Source: JAEZKC01 sp046546375 (GTDB lineage: Bacteria > Fibrobacterota > Chitinivibrionia > Chitinivibrionales > Chitinispirillaceae). From it: a stretch of 64,000 nucleotides of DNA. The notes below the pieces were generated by a model. That model was not told the DNA's origin, did not search any database, and was given only the letters and a program-made list of their open reading frames with translations. Below, in pieces: positions 52,750-60,686 of the stretch. The translations under genes and the position numbers were made by a program. The first letter of the stretch is position 1. Each line of letters starts with the position of its first letter. The stretch lies in the NCBI GenBank assembly GCA_046546375.1, contig JBKGXV010000001.1, positions 62,001-126,000 of the forward strand. Reading direction: 5' to 3'.

Positions 52750-53644
52750 TGTGTTTCTCCGCGAAGTATTGACTGATGCTGTGAAGTAAGTGCGTGCAGC
52801 TGCTGTATCTCATTTCTGGGATGGGATTTGTAGCTTTCAGGATGATCTGCTCCATTTCAAAGTCTATTCTCTGATTGTGTTTAGATGGGGTTGTGAGGAA
52901 AAAGGAATCGGGTTTTTGAGCTTTGAGGCCCACTAGTTTAGTCGGGGATAGGGGAGGGACGGGAAGAGTTCCGCAAAGACACTCCCACAGCACTACTCCT
53001 GCCGAATAGATGTCCGCTTTCGCATCGGTTTCCTCACCACGGGCCTGTTCGGGGGCGATATACAAGGGAGTACCTCGCACTATTTTGGAATTGTGTTCAC
53101 TTACAAATGTGCGTGCTATCCCGAAGTCCACCACAAAGGGTCTGCCGGTTGATGATTCAATCAGAATGTTACTGGGTTTGACGTCCTGATGCACAATGTC
53201 ATATTCATGAGCATAATTCAAAGCATCAAGAACAGGATTCATCACTTTAAAGATGTTCTGGAGAGGCATAAATCTTCGTGAAGGCAATGGATGACGAAGA
53301 TGACGTTTGATTGATGCCTTTAAGCTTTCTCCTTCTATAAGCTGCATTGTGATAAAAAGAAATTCATCAGTTTCTCCCACATCGAATACCGTTACAATAT
53401 TGGGATGGTTGAGAACGGCGACGGTTTCAGCTTCATCTCTTAGTTGAATCAGGTTATCCGGAGGACAGTTGTTTTTCGGGATAAGTTTAATTGCAATTTT
53501 GCGCTTCAGAGATCTTTGGAATGCCATGTAGACAAGACCTGACGCACCATGTCCCAGCAACTCCAGTATTGTCACACCTGAGATGTCCTTGCCGATCATA
53601 CTGTTTGGATCCGAAAACAGTCCTGTATTTTTTTCTGGATGCAT
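52739..53644 (-). CDS. cytosolic Ser/Thr protein kinase (Hanks type, non-RD)
   Basis: A 301-residue eukaryotic-like kinase that is nearly all catalytic domain. The glycine loop is LLGHGASGLVY (about residues 29-39), the ATP lysine is in IAIKLI (Lys53), the catalytic loop is VHQDVKPSNIL (Asp154), DFG is at 173-175 and the APEQARG motif at about 198-204. The usual HRD is HQD, making it a non-RD kinase. There is no transmembrane or PASTA sensor segment, unlike PknB or PrkC. It is co-transcribed with the 714-residue protein. Confidence 0.9.
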   Translation of the reverse strand: MHPEKNTGLFSDPNSMIGKDISGVTILELLGHGASGLVYMAFQRSLKRKIAIKLIPKNNCPPDNLIQLRDEAETVAVLNHPNIVTVFDVGETDEFLFITMQLIEGESLKASIKRHLRHPLPSRRFMPLQNIFKVMNPVLDALNYAHEYDIVHQDVKPSNILIESSTGRPFVVDFGIARTFVSEHNSKIVRGTPLYIAPEQARGEETDAKADIYSAGVVLWECLCGTLPVPPLSPTKLVGLKAQKPDSFFLTTPSKHNQRIDFEMEQIILKATNPIPEMRYSSCTHLLHSISQYFAEKHNDI

Positions 53645-53709
53645 TGTAGTTGAAAATAGTCGTTACGGGATTGTTCGGGCTTGCATTTTTTCCAGTGCTA
53701 ATATTCGCT

Positions 53710-53715
53710 ATTATA
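53710..53715 (-). promoter_or_regulatory. possible -10 element for the kinase gene
   Basis: A perfect TATAAT on the minus strand lies 66 bases before the kinase start, downstream of the terminator of the barrel-TPR operon. The matching -35 region (about 53733-53739, CTGCAAA) is weak. Confidence 0.3.
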
Positions 53716-53776
53716 ACTATAGACAATACTTTTTTGCAGGTCTGAATACAAGGAAAATTCTTTTCAGTGTGTTGCC

Positions 53777-53816
53777 AGAAAAAAAAGCCGCTGATTTTAC
53801 AACAGCGGCTTTAAAA
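53777..53816 (-). terminator. rho-independent terminator of the beta-helix/barrel-TPR operon
   Basis: On the minus strand AAAGCCGCTG (53812-53803) pairs perfectly with CAGCGGCTTT (53793-53784) around a 9-base loop, followed by TTTTT. It lies about 47 bases after the barrel-TPR stop and separates that operon from the kinase gene. Confidence 0.92.
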
Positions 53817-53858
53817 ACATTCGATAGTTTTTCTTAATCACTTCCTGACGCTAACGCC

Positions 53859-56174
53859 CTATTCTTCGAGCTCCTCCATTTCTCTTTGCAGTCTTTCGAG
53901 CTCTTCATCGATATTCTCTTCTTCAGATTCGGTATCCTGTACTTCTTCCTGAAGTTCGCTTGAATTGACGTAACCGGAAACCTTGGCCAATGCATAATCT
54001 ACATCTTCCTTGACCGTTTCGATTGATCTGGCAAAGTACCTGCTGCGCTGGTATTTATCCCGGTAATCCAGAAAATCATCAATTTCGCTTTTCAGTTCTT
54101 TCTGATGAGTTCGGAGACTGTCCACCGTATTCTGAACAATTGCAGACTGACGTGCGGAGCTCAGCTCGAACATTTCACTTCCCAGTTCAGAGTACTGAGA
54201 TCTGACACTGTTGTATTTGGATTTCTCAGAACTCAGATCAGATTCAGTTGGAACCGAGTAGTTGTTTAGAGTCTCTGAAGCCCGCTCCAGAAGTTTCAAT
54301 GCTGAGGGATAGTTTTTCTGCATGTAATGAGCATAGGCCTGAAGCAGCATTCCTTCGCTTTTAAGGACAGGATCATCTGCAACCTTCACCAATTTCGATC
54401 CGGCGTCCATACAGTCATGCCACTGGCGTGCTTTAAGCCCGGTCCAGCCTCTTCCCATGAGAGCATCCGGGTAAAAGTAACTCTTTTCAGGAACTTTCCT
54501 GAGAGCAGTAATAGCTTTTGCAAGTGCCCCCTCCACACTGAGATCCTCAAAATATAGGTAACCAAGAAAAACATAGGAACGGTTGATGATTTCCTTTTGC
54601 GCAGGAGTGTTGGGTTCGATCTGAATAACGTACTCCAGATCACTTATCGCTCCCTGAATGTTATCTGCCAGCATATTTGCCACTGCGGCAGAGTGGTAGG
54701 CAAACACGTAGTCCGGATGATCGTCCGGAACCATGGTGAAAAGTTCGCGGGCTTTTGAATAATCACCCTGTTGAACAGCTGATTCACCCATGAGATAATA
54801 GCTGTGGTATTTAATGGAGTCGGGGACCCCCAGTTCATTCAGGGTGTTGAACTGTTGTTCAACAGCAGCATGGTCTCCCTCTCTGTAGTATACGCGCATG
54901 AGACCCAAGTCAACATGGGGAACCACAACGCTGCGGGAGAATTCTTCCTTTGTCTTTTTGTATGCTTCTATTGCACTTTCTCTTAAATCCATGCATTCAT
55001 GGCAGGCCCCCAGGTAGTAGTTTACCCAGTCATTTTTGAAGAAGTCGGGATAGTCCACATTGATCTGGGCAAAAAGCCAGTATGCTTCATAGCAGTTTCC
55101 GTCGTAGTAGGCTTCAAGCGCCTGATTGTAAAGACGGCTGGGGGACATGGTGGCCATTCCGGCCATTCTTTTGGCATAGATCTCTTCTCTGTGCTGTCCC
55201 ACTTCCGCTCTAAGGTAAAACGTGTGATGTGACCCGTCACCGTCGTTAATGGATACATACTGATACATACCTTCAAGATCCCGTCCGTTCACGAATCCGG
55301 GCATGTTTGCACCCACCGCGAACCCGTAGTGGTCGAAACCTTCCTGGTTCCATCCGGAAAGAACGTACATGTTTATAAGTCTTAGAACGTTGAATCCGAG
55401 TTTCTGGGAAAGTTCCCATTCCATACTCATAGTGCTGTCCGGAAACCAGTCGGAGGGATTGGAACCGATATCCTTGAGAGTGAAATCCGCACCGTAATTG
55501 ATTCTTCTTTCCCAGAAATCTGAAAGAAGTGAGGCGCGGAGTGCACGGGCATAGGTTTCATCCGTATCCAGAATCATTGTGAATATATTCTGGGTCGAGA
55601 GGCCCAGTATGTGGTTTCCCAGCAGAGGATGTCGGAGAGCCTTGTAGGTCAGACCGATATCGGCTCCGAATCCGAAGCGGGGGCCGCCACTTATGTCTGA
55701 TTCTGTTACATTGGGAATGTTCTGGTGAATTAAATTGACATTCATTCCCAATGTGAGGCCGCTCCAGATGTTGTGGGCAAATGTTGCGGTCACATAATTG
55801 TGCTGGTCCTTGATGATTTCTCCGGTTTCAATACCGTCGGGATTTGTACTTTCGAAATCGCTGGTTCCCTGCATCACCCATGTGAGACCGGCAGCTGACC
55901 ATAGTCCGATCGGGTAAGTCAGTCCCGCTTCGTGCATGTAGAAATCCTGCAGAGTGCTGGCGAAAAGAAACCGAGCTGAAAGATAGTTTTCTTCGTTTAT
56001 GAATGCGGGGTTGGAGATCGCGGAGTTATGCGAGTATAACTGACGCCAACGATCGGTGATCAGATATTCTCCAGATAGACCGTCCGACATTACTGTGGAA
56101 AAGATACCCATCCCGCCCAGTAGCAACAGGACAAGTCGGGTCTTTAGAAACCTACAACTGAAACTAGTGCTCAT
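53859..56174 (-). CDS. PorP/SprF-like outer-membrane barrel fused to TPRs and a coiled coil
   Basis: A 771-residue exported protein with a signal peptide (about residues 1-31). Residues 35-330 resemble PorP/SprF-type outer-membrane barrels: SNPAFINEENYLSARF near the start, then repeated Gly/aromatic strands such as FGFGADIGLTY and HYGFAVGANMPGF. Residues about 340-620 are TPR-like hairpins (AIEAYKKTKEEF, GDYSKARELFTMVP, AISDLEYVIQIEPN). Residues 640-771 form an acidic coiled coil ending in EELERLQREMEELEE. AAGGA precedes the ATG. It lies 19 bases after a beta-helix gene and is followed by a strong terminator. In type IX systems PorP/SprF proteins assist surface proteins; a similar role here is inference. 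Confidence 0.68.
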   Translation of the reverse strand: MSTSFSCRFLKTRLVLLLLGGMGIFSTVMSDGLSGEYLITDRWRQLYSHNSAISNPAFINEENYLSARFLFASTLQDFYMHEAGLTYPIGLWSAAGLTWVMQGTSDFESTNPDGIETGEIIKDQHNYVTATFAHNIWSGLTLGMNVNLIHQNIPNVTESDISGGPRFGFGADIGLTYKALRHPLLGNHILGLSTQNIFTMILDTDETYARALRASLLSDFWERRINYGADFTLKDIGSNPSDWFPDSTMSMEWELSQKLGFNVLRLINMYVLSGWNQEGFDHYGFAVGANMPGFVNGRDLEGMYQYVSINDGDGSHHTFYLRAEVGQHREEIYAKRMAGMATMSPSRLYNQALEAYYDGNCYEAYWLFAQINVDYPDFFKNDWVNYYLGACHECMDLRESAIEAYKKTKEEFSRSVVVPHVDLGLMRVYYREGDHAAVEQQFNTLNELGVPDSIKYHSYYLMGESAVQQGDYSKARELFTMVPDDHPDYVFAYHSAAVANMLADNIQGAISDLEYVIQIEPNTPAQKEIINRSYVFLGYLYFEDLSVEGALAKAITALRKVPEKSYFYPDALMGRGWTGLKARQWHDCMDAGSKLVKVADDPVLKSEGMLLQAYAHYMQKNYPSALKLLERASETLNNYSVPTESDLSSEKSKYNSVRSQYSELGSEMFELSSARQSAIVQNTVDSLRTHQKELKSEIDDFLDYRDKYQRSRYFARSIETVKEDVDYALAKVSGYVNSSELQEEVQDTESEEENIDEELERLQREMEELEE

Positions 56175-56193
56175 GATGTTTTGTCCTTATAAT

Positions 56194-57012
56194 TTAATAG
56201 GTTAGTCGTGCTCCAAGATCCTCGTCGTCCGAACCCTTCGCTTTACAACACTTTGCCGGATCTGACATGAAATTCAAATTCGTGCGCGGCGCTATGAAGG
56301 CAGGATCAAAGGAAAAGTTTCCTGATGGAACTGGTTTAGTCGGAGAAAAAAGATTTTTGTAAAAGTTGTTATTGGCGACCTGAATTTTCTCCTCCTCTTT
56401 AAGGATTTTCAGACCGAAACGCTCATTGAAAGCAATCACATTGTTTTCTATGATAATTTCCGAAGATCCGCCCAGGGCTACTCCGTGATTGCCGTTGTAC
56501 ACGATGGAGTTGTGATTGATTGAGGCTGATGTTGAGCGTACATCCCAACCCTGAATACCGGAAGCCCGGTTGAATGCGATGATGTTGTCCTGAATCTTCG
56601 GGAGGTGGCGGACCGTTATGATCCCGGTCTGCCAGTTGCGTACTATTCTGCACTGGCTGATTTCGTTTCCGCTACTGCTGGAGAAGATACCGATTGTTCC
56701 GTTTCTGATTTCAAAACCGGAAATGGTGCTGTTTTTGGACATCTCGACCACAGTTCCTTTTCCCATTCCGTCGATAACCGCTTCGAAAAGGGATTTGGAA
56801 ATCAGGGCCACACCCGGTGCCATCACCACTCGTTCCTTGTAGACGCCCGGGGCGGCATACACTGTATCACCCATTCTGACTTTGACCATTGCTTCCGAAA
56901 TCGTACTGGCCTCGTTTGAAGGCACATTGATTACGGCAGCGTCACTGGTTGTAAATAGAAAAAGACCTGCTAGACACGAGAACGCGGCAGCTATACCGTT
57001 CCTGATATTCAT
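56194..57012 (-). CDS. secreted right-handed beta-helix protein, copy 1
   Basis: A 272-residue exported protein. I used the ATG at 57012, which has GGGAG seven bases upstream. A signal peptide (AAFSCLAGLFLFTTSDA) is followed by a parallel beta-helix of the NosD/pectate-lyase-like type, with repeats such as STISGFEIRNGTIGIFSSSS, NEISQCRIVRNWQTGIITV and IIENNVIAFNERFGLKIL. It is clearly paralogous to the next gene upstream (57045-57854). No catalytic residues are evident. It is probably a surface or periplasmic carbohydrate-binding or structural protein. Confidence 0.8.
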   Translation of the reverse strand: MNIRNGIAAAFSCLAGLFLFTTSDAAVINVPSNEASTISEAMVKVRMGDTVYAAPGVYKERVVMAPGVALISKSLFEAVIDGMGKGTVVEMSKNSTISGFEIRNGTIGIFSSSSGNEISQCRIVRNWQTGIITVRHLPKIQDNIIAFNRASGIQGWDVRSTSASINHNSIVYNGNHGVALGGSSEIIIENNVIAFNERFGLKILKEEEKIQVANNNFYKNLFSPTKPVPSGNFSFDPAFIAPRTNLNFMSDPAKCCKAKGSDDEDLGARLTY

Positions 57013-57044
57013 GACGAAACTCCCATATATGGTTGGATTAGCAT

Positions 57045-57854
57045 TCAATACTCTATTCTGGCGCCTAAATTTTGGTTGTCTGTTCCAAGTCCGACGCTTT
57101 TTGATTCCTTGTTCATTTTGAAATTATGTCTTTTCGCATCAATAAACATAGGGTCGGCTGAAATATTGTCCTCCGGAAGGTTTCCGCTGAATTTGGTATT
57201 CTGGAACAGGTTGTTGTTTAAAAGTTCCACTCTCACCGTTTCATCTCCCGGTTTGATACCGAACTGGTCGTTAAAAGCGATAATGTTGTTTTCAATCGAG
57301 ACAGCCGAATTCCCTCCGAGTGCTATTCCGTGATTACCATTGTAGGCGATAGTGTTATGGTTTATCGAGGCGCTGGTGGTACGTACATCCCAACCCTGAA
57401 TACCTGATCCTCTGTTGAACACAATAAGATTATCCTCGATTTTGGGTAGATGACCGACACACATTATGCCGCTCTGCAGATTCTGAGTGATTCTACATTG
57501 GGTGACACCGGTTTGAGATGAGGTGGAAAGAACCCCAATAGTTCCGTTTTTTATTTCGAACCCGCTTATGGTCGCTCCTGTACCCAAGGTCACAATTGTC
57601 CCACGGCCACCGCCATCGATCACTGCACCGAACTGTTTGTCTGAAAGCAGACAAACTCCGGGGCTGATGTAAACCGTTTCCTTGAATACTCCTTCCATAA
57701 CCTTTACTGTATCCCCCCTTTTTGCAACACTCATCGCGGCACTGATTGTTTTTGCAGAATCTGAAGGGACAGTCAGAACTGCCGCCGCAGCAGAAAAGAG
57801 TACAGCGCCCATGCACATAAATAAAAAGTGTAATTTCATAACTTTTAGGTTCAT
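57045..57854 (-). CDS. secreted right-handed beta-helix protein, copy 2
   Basis: A 269-residue paralogue of the downstream beta-helix gene. The start at 57854 has GGAG six bases upstream; a TTG 12 bases earlier would contain that site. A signal peptide (LFMCMGAVLFSAAAAV) is followed by the same repeat order: ATISGFEIKNGTIGVLSTSS, GVTQCRITQNLQSGIMCV and SIENNIIAFNDQFGIKP. It shares with copy 1 the stretch GSGIQGWDVR(T/S)TSASINHN. It is the first gene of the beta-helix/barrel operon. Confidence 0.8.
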   Translation of the reverse strand: MNLKVMKLHFLFMCMGAVLFSAAAAVLTVPSDSAKTISAAMSVAKRGDTVKVMEGVFKETVYISPGVCLLSDKQFGAVIDGGGRGTIVTLGTGATISGFEIKNGTIGVLSTSSQTGVTQCRITQNLQSGIMCVGHLPKIEDNLIVFNRGSGIQGWDVRTTSASINHNTIAYNGNHGIALGGNSAVSIENNIIAFNDQFGIKPGDETVRVELLNNNLFQNTKFSGNLPEDNISADPMFIDAKRHNFKMNKESKSVGLGTDNQNLGARIEY

Positions 57855-57931
57855 AATCAGCTCCAAGGGGATGATTTATTCGATTAAGTTGCGGGTGACA
57901 CTGTGTAAGCCCGTAACATAACCGTTTTTAT

Positions 57932-57960
57932 AATTTAATTTAGTTCATGCATAGAGGCAA
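57932..57960 (-). promoter_or_regulatory. sigma-70-like promoter of the beta-helix/barrel operon
   Basis: On the minus strand TTGCCT (57960-57955) and TAAATT (57937-57932) are 17 bases apart, with an AT-rich stretch after the -10. It lies about 78 bases before the first beta-helix start and just after the radical SAM gene stop (57978). Confidence 0.5.
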
Positions 57961-57977
57961 TAAAAAGTAAGTAATTC

Positions 57978-58997
57978 TCAACCAATTTTGCCTTTCAAAA
58001 AACGGGGAAAAACTAGCGGACGCCCGTATGTAAGGTATTTCATCAGGGCATATTTCATCTTGTTTTTCAAAGAAAAATATAATAACCGGTCCAGCTTGAA
58101 TTGAAAAGAAGGATCAAAGTAGCAGTTTATGTGACAACCTTCGCAAAACGAGTACGTACCCTCTCTATTTAACGCCTCTGAACGTTTTTCGCTCTTAAGG
58201 ATTTCTTTCAGTTTTCCGTCTATGGGAATCAATGTGCACCTGTGATGATAACAGGGCAAGGCAAGACGGTCATCCGGAAGTATTACAACTGTGGAACGTA
58301 TCGCTCGGCATCGGGGTGAACGGATATGGTTTCCACCTCTGCGGCGCAGTAACAGATGAGCCTCATTCAGATATACACCTTTTTTTCGAGAATACACCAA
58401 AGCTTTTTCATGTACACTCCACGGCAAAGAGTCAAAATGTCTGGTGTCGAAAACAGGGTCCAGAATAAGCACGAGTTTTTTTTCCCTGGCAAGTTGGTAG
58501 ATTCCATCTAGAGCGTTGATATTTGATGCTGTGTAGGTGAAAAGAAGGTCTGGATAGAGATTGCTGGCCAAGGCAAGATCTATACTTTCTATGACTTTAT
58601 CAAACGATCTGCATCCTCTTATGCTGTCATGAAGCTCTGAACTATCCGCATCGATGCTGAAATGCAGAAGATCTATCAGTCCGGAGAGCTCCGTCCTCCG
58701 CTCGGGAAAAAGAAGGCAGTTGGTTGTTACCGAAGTGATATATCCCAACTTTTTAGCTGTTTTAAGAAACTTGGGGAGGTCCGGGTGAAGAAGCGGTTCT
58801 CCACCGGTGAAATCAACAAATGAACAGCCGGTTTTTCGGGCCTGCTTGAGATTGTCTTCAACTCTTTCAGAAGCCGCATCTTGTTTGGGCTGTTCCTGCC
58901 AAATGGAACAGAAACTGCACTTGGCATTGCACCTGTTGGTGATGTAATAATGAAGTAGAAGTGGTTTTCCTCTCACTTTACGGTTCTGCTCTTCCAT
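57978..58997 (-). CDS. radical SAM protein with C-terminal cysteine cluster
   Basis: A 339-residue radical SAM protein. The FeS motif is NRCNAKCSFCSIW (about residues 23-35). GCSFVDFTGGEPLLHPDL (about 56-73) is the GGEP SAM-binding block. A later Cys set (SPRCRAI, LPCYHHRC, and CEGCHINCYF near 300) resembles SPASM-type auxiliary cluster ligands, although spacing is not standard. Its start overlaps the GT2 gene by 25 bases, so the two are coupled and may modify the same lipid or glycan. The substrate is unknown. Confidence 0.8.
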   Translation of the reverse strand: MEEQNRKVRGKPLLLHYYITNRCNAKCSFCSIWQEQPKQDAASERVEDNLKQARKTGCSFVDFTGGEPLLHPDLPKFLKTAKKLGYITSVTTNCLLFPERRTELSGLIDLLHFSIDADSSELHDSIRGCRSFDKVIESIDLALASNLYPDLLFTYTASNINALDGIYQLAREKKLVLILDPVFDTRHFDSLPWSVHEKALVYSRKKGVYLNEAHLLLRRRGGNHIRSPRCRAIRSTVVILPDDRLALPCYHHRCTLIPIDGKLKEILKSEKRSEALNREGTYSFCEGCHINCYFDPSFQFKLDRLLYFSLKNKMKYALMKYLTYGRPLVFPRFLKGKIG

Positions 58998-60094
58998 TCG
59001 ATTCTGGGGCTAAAAATCAAAGATAAACCTAAAATGATGGTTTCGGCAATGAGTAAAATATAATATAGCGGGAATAGGTAAGCTCGAAGAGGGGAATGTA
59101 TTCTTTTGAAAGCAAGATAAAGAAATAGCCAGTTCAGGAAAAAGTTTGTGTAACTCAGGGTGGAAATCAAAAGAGGCATAAACCCCAGAATGGAGAAGAG
59201 AAAAAGCAGGTTCTGAGCGGAAAAGAGAATTCCCGCCGCAAAAAGATTGGTTTTCGGATTACATCCACCTGCAGCCCATCGCCGCATTTGATTATAGAAC
59301 TGATCTGGAGATCGTGAGGGAAGGGTGAGAGCAAGTGGCACGAATGGTTCGGCCGCACCGGTTCTGAAACCTTTACGTCTGACAAGGTCTAGTAAAGCTC
59401 GGTCTTCCACGATGTTGTAACCGATTGCCTTCTGGCCGCCGCTTTTTCGGTAGCATTCTTTATCAATCAACAGATTGTTGCCCATACAGGAACCGGTGAG
59501 ATTCATTCTGGAGAATGCATATGCGAACGAGAAGAGGAATTCGAGCTGGAAGGATTCGAAAATTCTCATGAACTGCTGATCATTATCTTGCAGTACGGTA
59601 TGCCCGAAAACCAGATTTTTTCCTGAAGACTGCTGAGTATTGACCAGGTTTTCCAGCCATTGAGGCTGCAGAATCATATCAGCATCAGTGAATGCGAGAA
59701 GGGGGTGGACTGCTTCTGAAACACCTGTTTCAAGAGCTTGTTGTTTACTGGTTAATCTGTTCTGTACTTCTTTGGATTTGATCAAACGCAAGTGAGCTTC
59801 AGAAAACTCCTTCTGAAAATTTCTGATTATTTCAGCACCAGCATCCGTTGAGTGGTCATCCACCATGATTATTTCCCATTGGCCTTTGTAGTTCTGATTT
59901 TTAAGAGAGAGCAGCAGGGAAGTGAGGTTATGCTCCTCGTTTCTGAAAGGAATGATGACAGATACCCCAGGGTATGTAGGGGGAGCAGATGGTCGAGGAG
60001 GGATTCGGCTTACCGAAAAGGTAAAAACAAGTATGGCTATAGAGTAAATCAGAAGAAAAACTGTAAAGAGAAGAGTGATGGGAAGTGAAAACAT
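58973..60094 (-). CDS. membrane-anchored family 2 glycosyltransferase
   Basis: A 373-residue GT2 with one N-terminal membrane segment (about residues 5-28) and two or three C-terminal segments (about 285-365). The catalytic domain shows VSVIIPFRNEE, IIMVDDHSTDAG (first Asp), LLAFTDADM (DxD) and QMRRWAAGG, the (Q/R)xxRW-type motif of processive or lipid-linked GT2 enzymes. The acceptor is unknown. It is the first gene of a two-gene unit with the radical SAM gene, divergent from acpS. Confidence 0.88.
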   Translation of the reverse strand: MFSLPITLLFTVFLLIYSIAILVFTFSVSRIPPRPSAPPTYPGVSVIIPFRNEEHNLTSLLLSLKNQNYKGQWEIIMVDDHSTDAGAEIIRNFQKEFSEAHLRLIKSKEVQNRLTSKQQALETGVSEAVHPLLAFTDADMILQPQWLENLVNTQQSSGKNLVFGHTVLQDNDQQFMRIFESFQLEFLFSFAYAFSRMNLTGSCMGNNLLIDKECYRKSGGQKAIGYNIVEDRALLDLVRRKGFRTGAAEPFVPLALTLPSRSPDQFYNQMRRWAAGGCNPKTNLFAAGILFSAQNLLFLFSILGFMPLLISTLSYTNFFLNWLFLYLAFKRIHSPLRAYLFPLYYILLIAETIILGLSLIFSPRIEWKSRTVK

Positions 60095-60148
60095 GCCGAA
60101 AGCTATCCTGTAAATTCGATGTGAACGGTTTTCTTCAGGATTAGTGTA

Positions 60149-60177
60149 TTGTTTGTGTGGATAAGATAATATATAAT
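60149..60177 (+). promoter_or_regulatory. strong sigma-70-like promoter of acpS
   Basis: TTGTTT (60149-60154) and a perfect TATAAT (60172-60177) are separated by exactly 17 bases. Transcription would start near 60184, about 35 bases before the acpS ATG. Confidence 0.7.
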
Positions 60178-60218
60178 ATGTCTTTGAATGATTGAATCGT
60201 TAAGGAGTGAAGTGCTTT

Positions 60219-60599
60219 ATGTTCAGGGGCTTGGGTATAGACATTGTGGATATTGAGCGTATCTCAAAGATGATAGAAGATTACCAGGAGCATTTTCTGG
60301 AAAAAATCTATACCCCGTCGGAAATCGACTGGTGTTCCCAGAAAGTTTTTTCCGCAACTCATTATTCAGGTCGCTGGGCAGCCAAAGAAGCTTTTTACAA
60401 AGCCCTTCCCGATCATCTTCAGCCCCTTTCTGGCTGGAAGAGTATTCAGATATTGCCAGATTCTGTGTCACATCGTCCTGTAATCGATATCTGCGACCGA
60501 AAGCTGAAGGATGGGCTAAAAAGGGAGAATGTTGAGTTCTTTCACTTATCCATAAGCCACGAAAAGAAACACTGTGCTGCGGTGGTTATGCTTGAGTAG
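60219..60599 (+). CDS. acpS: holo-[acyl-carrier-protein] synthase
   Basis: A 126-residue AcpS, which transfers 4'-phosphopantetheine from CoA to acyl carrier protein. The N-terminus GLGIDIVDIERI carries the magnesium-binding aspartate. AAKEAFYKAL (about residues 54-63) is the second signature, and HLSISHEKKHCAAVVML near the end matches the family. I used the ATG at 60219, with AAGGAG 11 bases before it; a GTG at 60207 is too close to that site. Confidence 0.93.
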   Translation: MFRGLGIDIVDIERISKMIEDYQEHFLEKIYTPSEIDWCSQKVFSATHYSGRWAAKEAFYKALPDHLQPLSGWKSIQILPDSVSHRPVIDICDRKLKDGLKRENVEFFHLSISHEKKHCAAVVMLE

Positions 60600-60686
60600 T
60601 GGTTTACATCCCGTCCGGGCCGGGATATATATTACAGTTATATATGCCTGACTGCAGTAATAGAAATATGTTTGGGGGATATTAAC

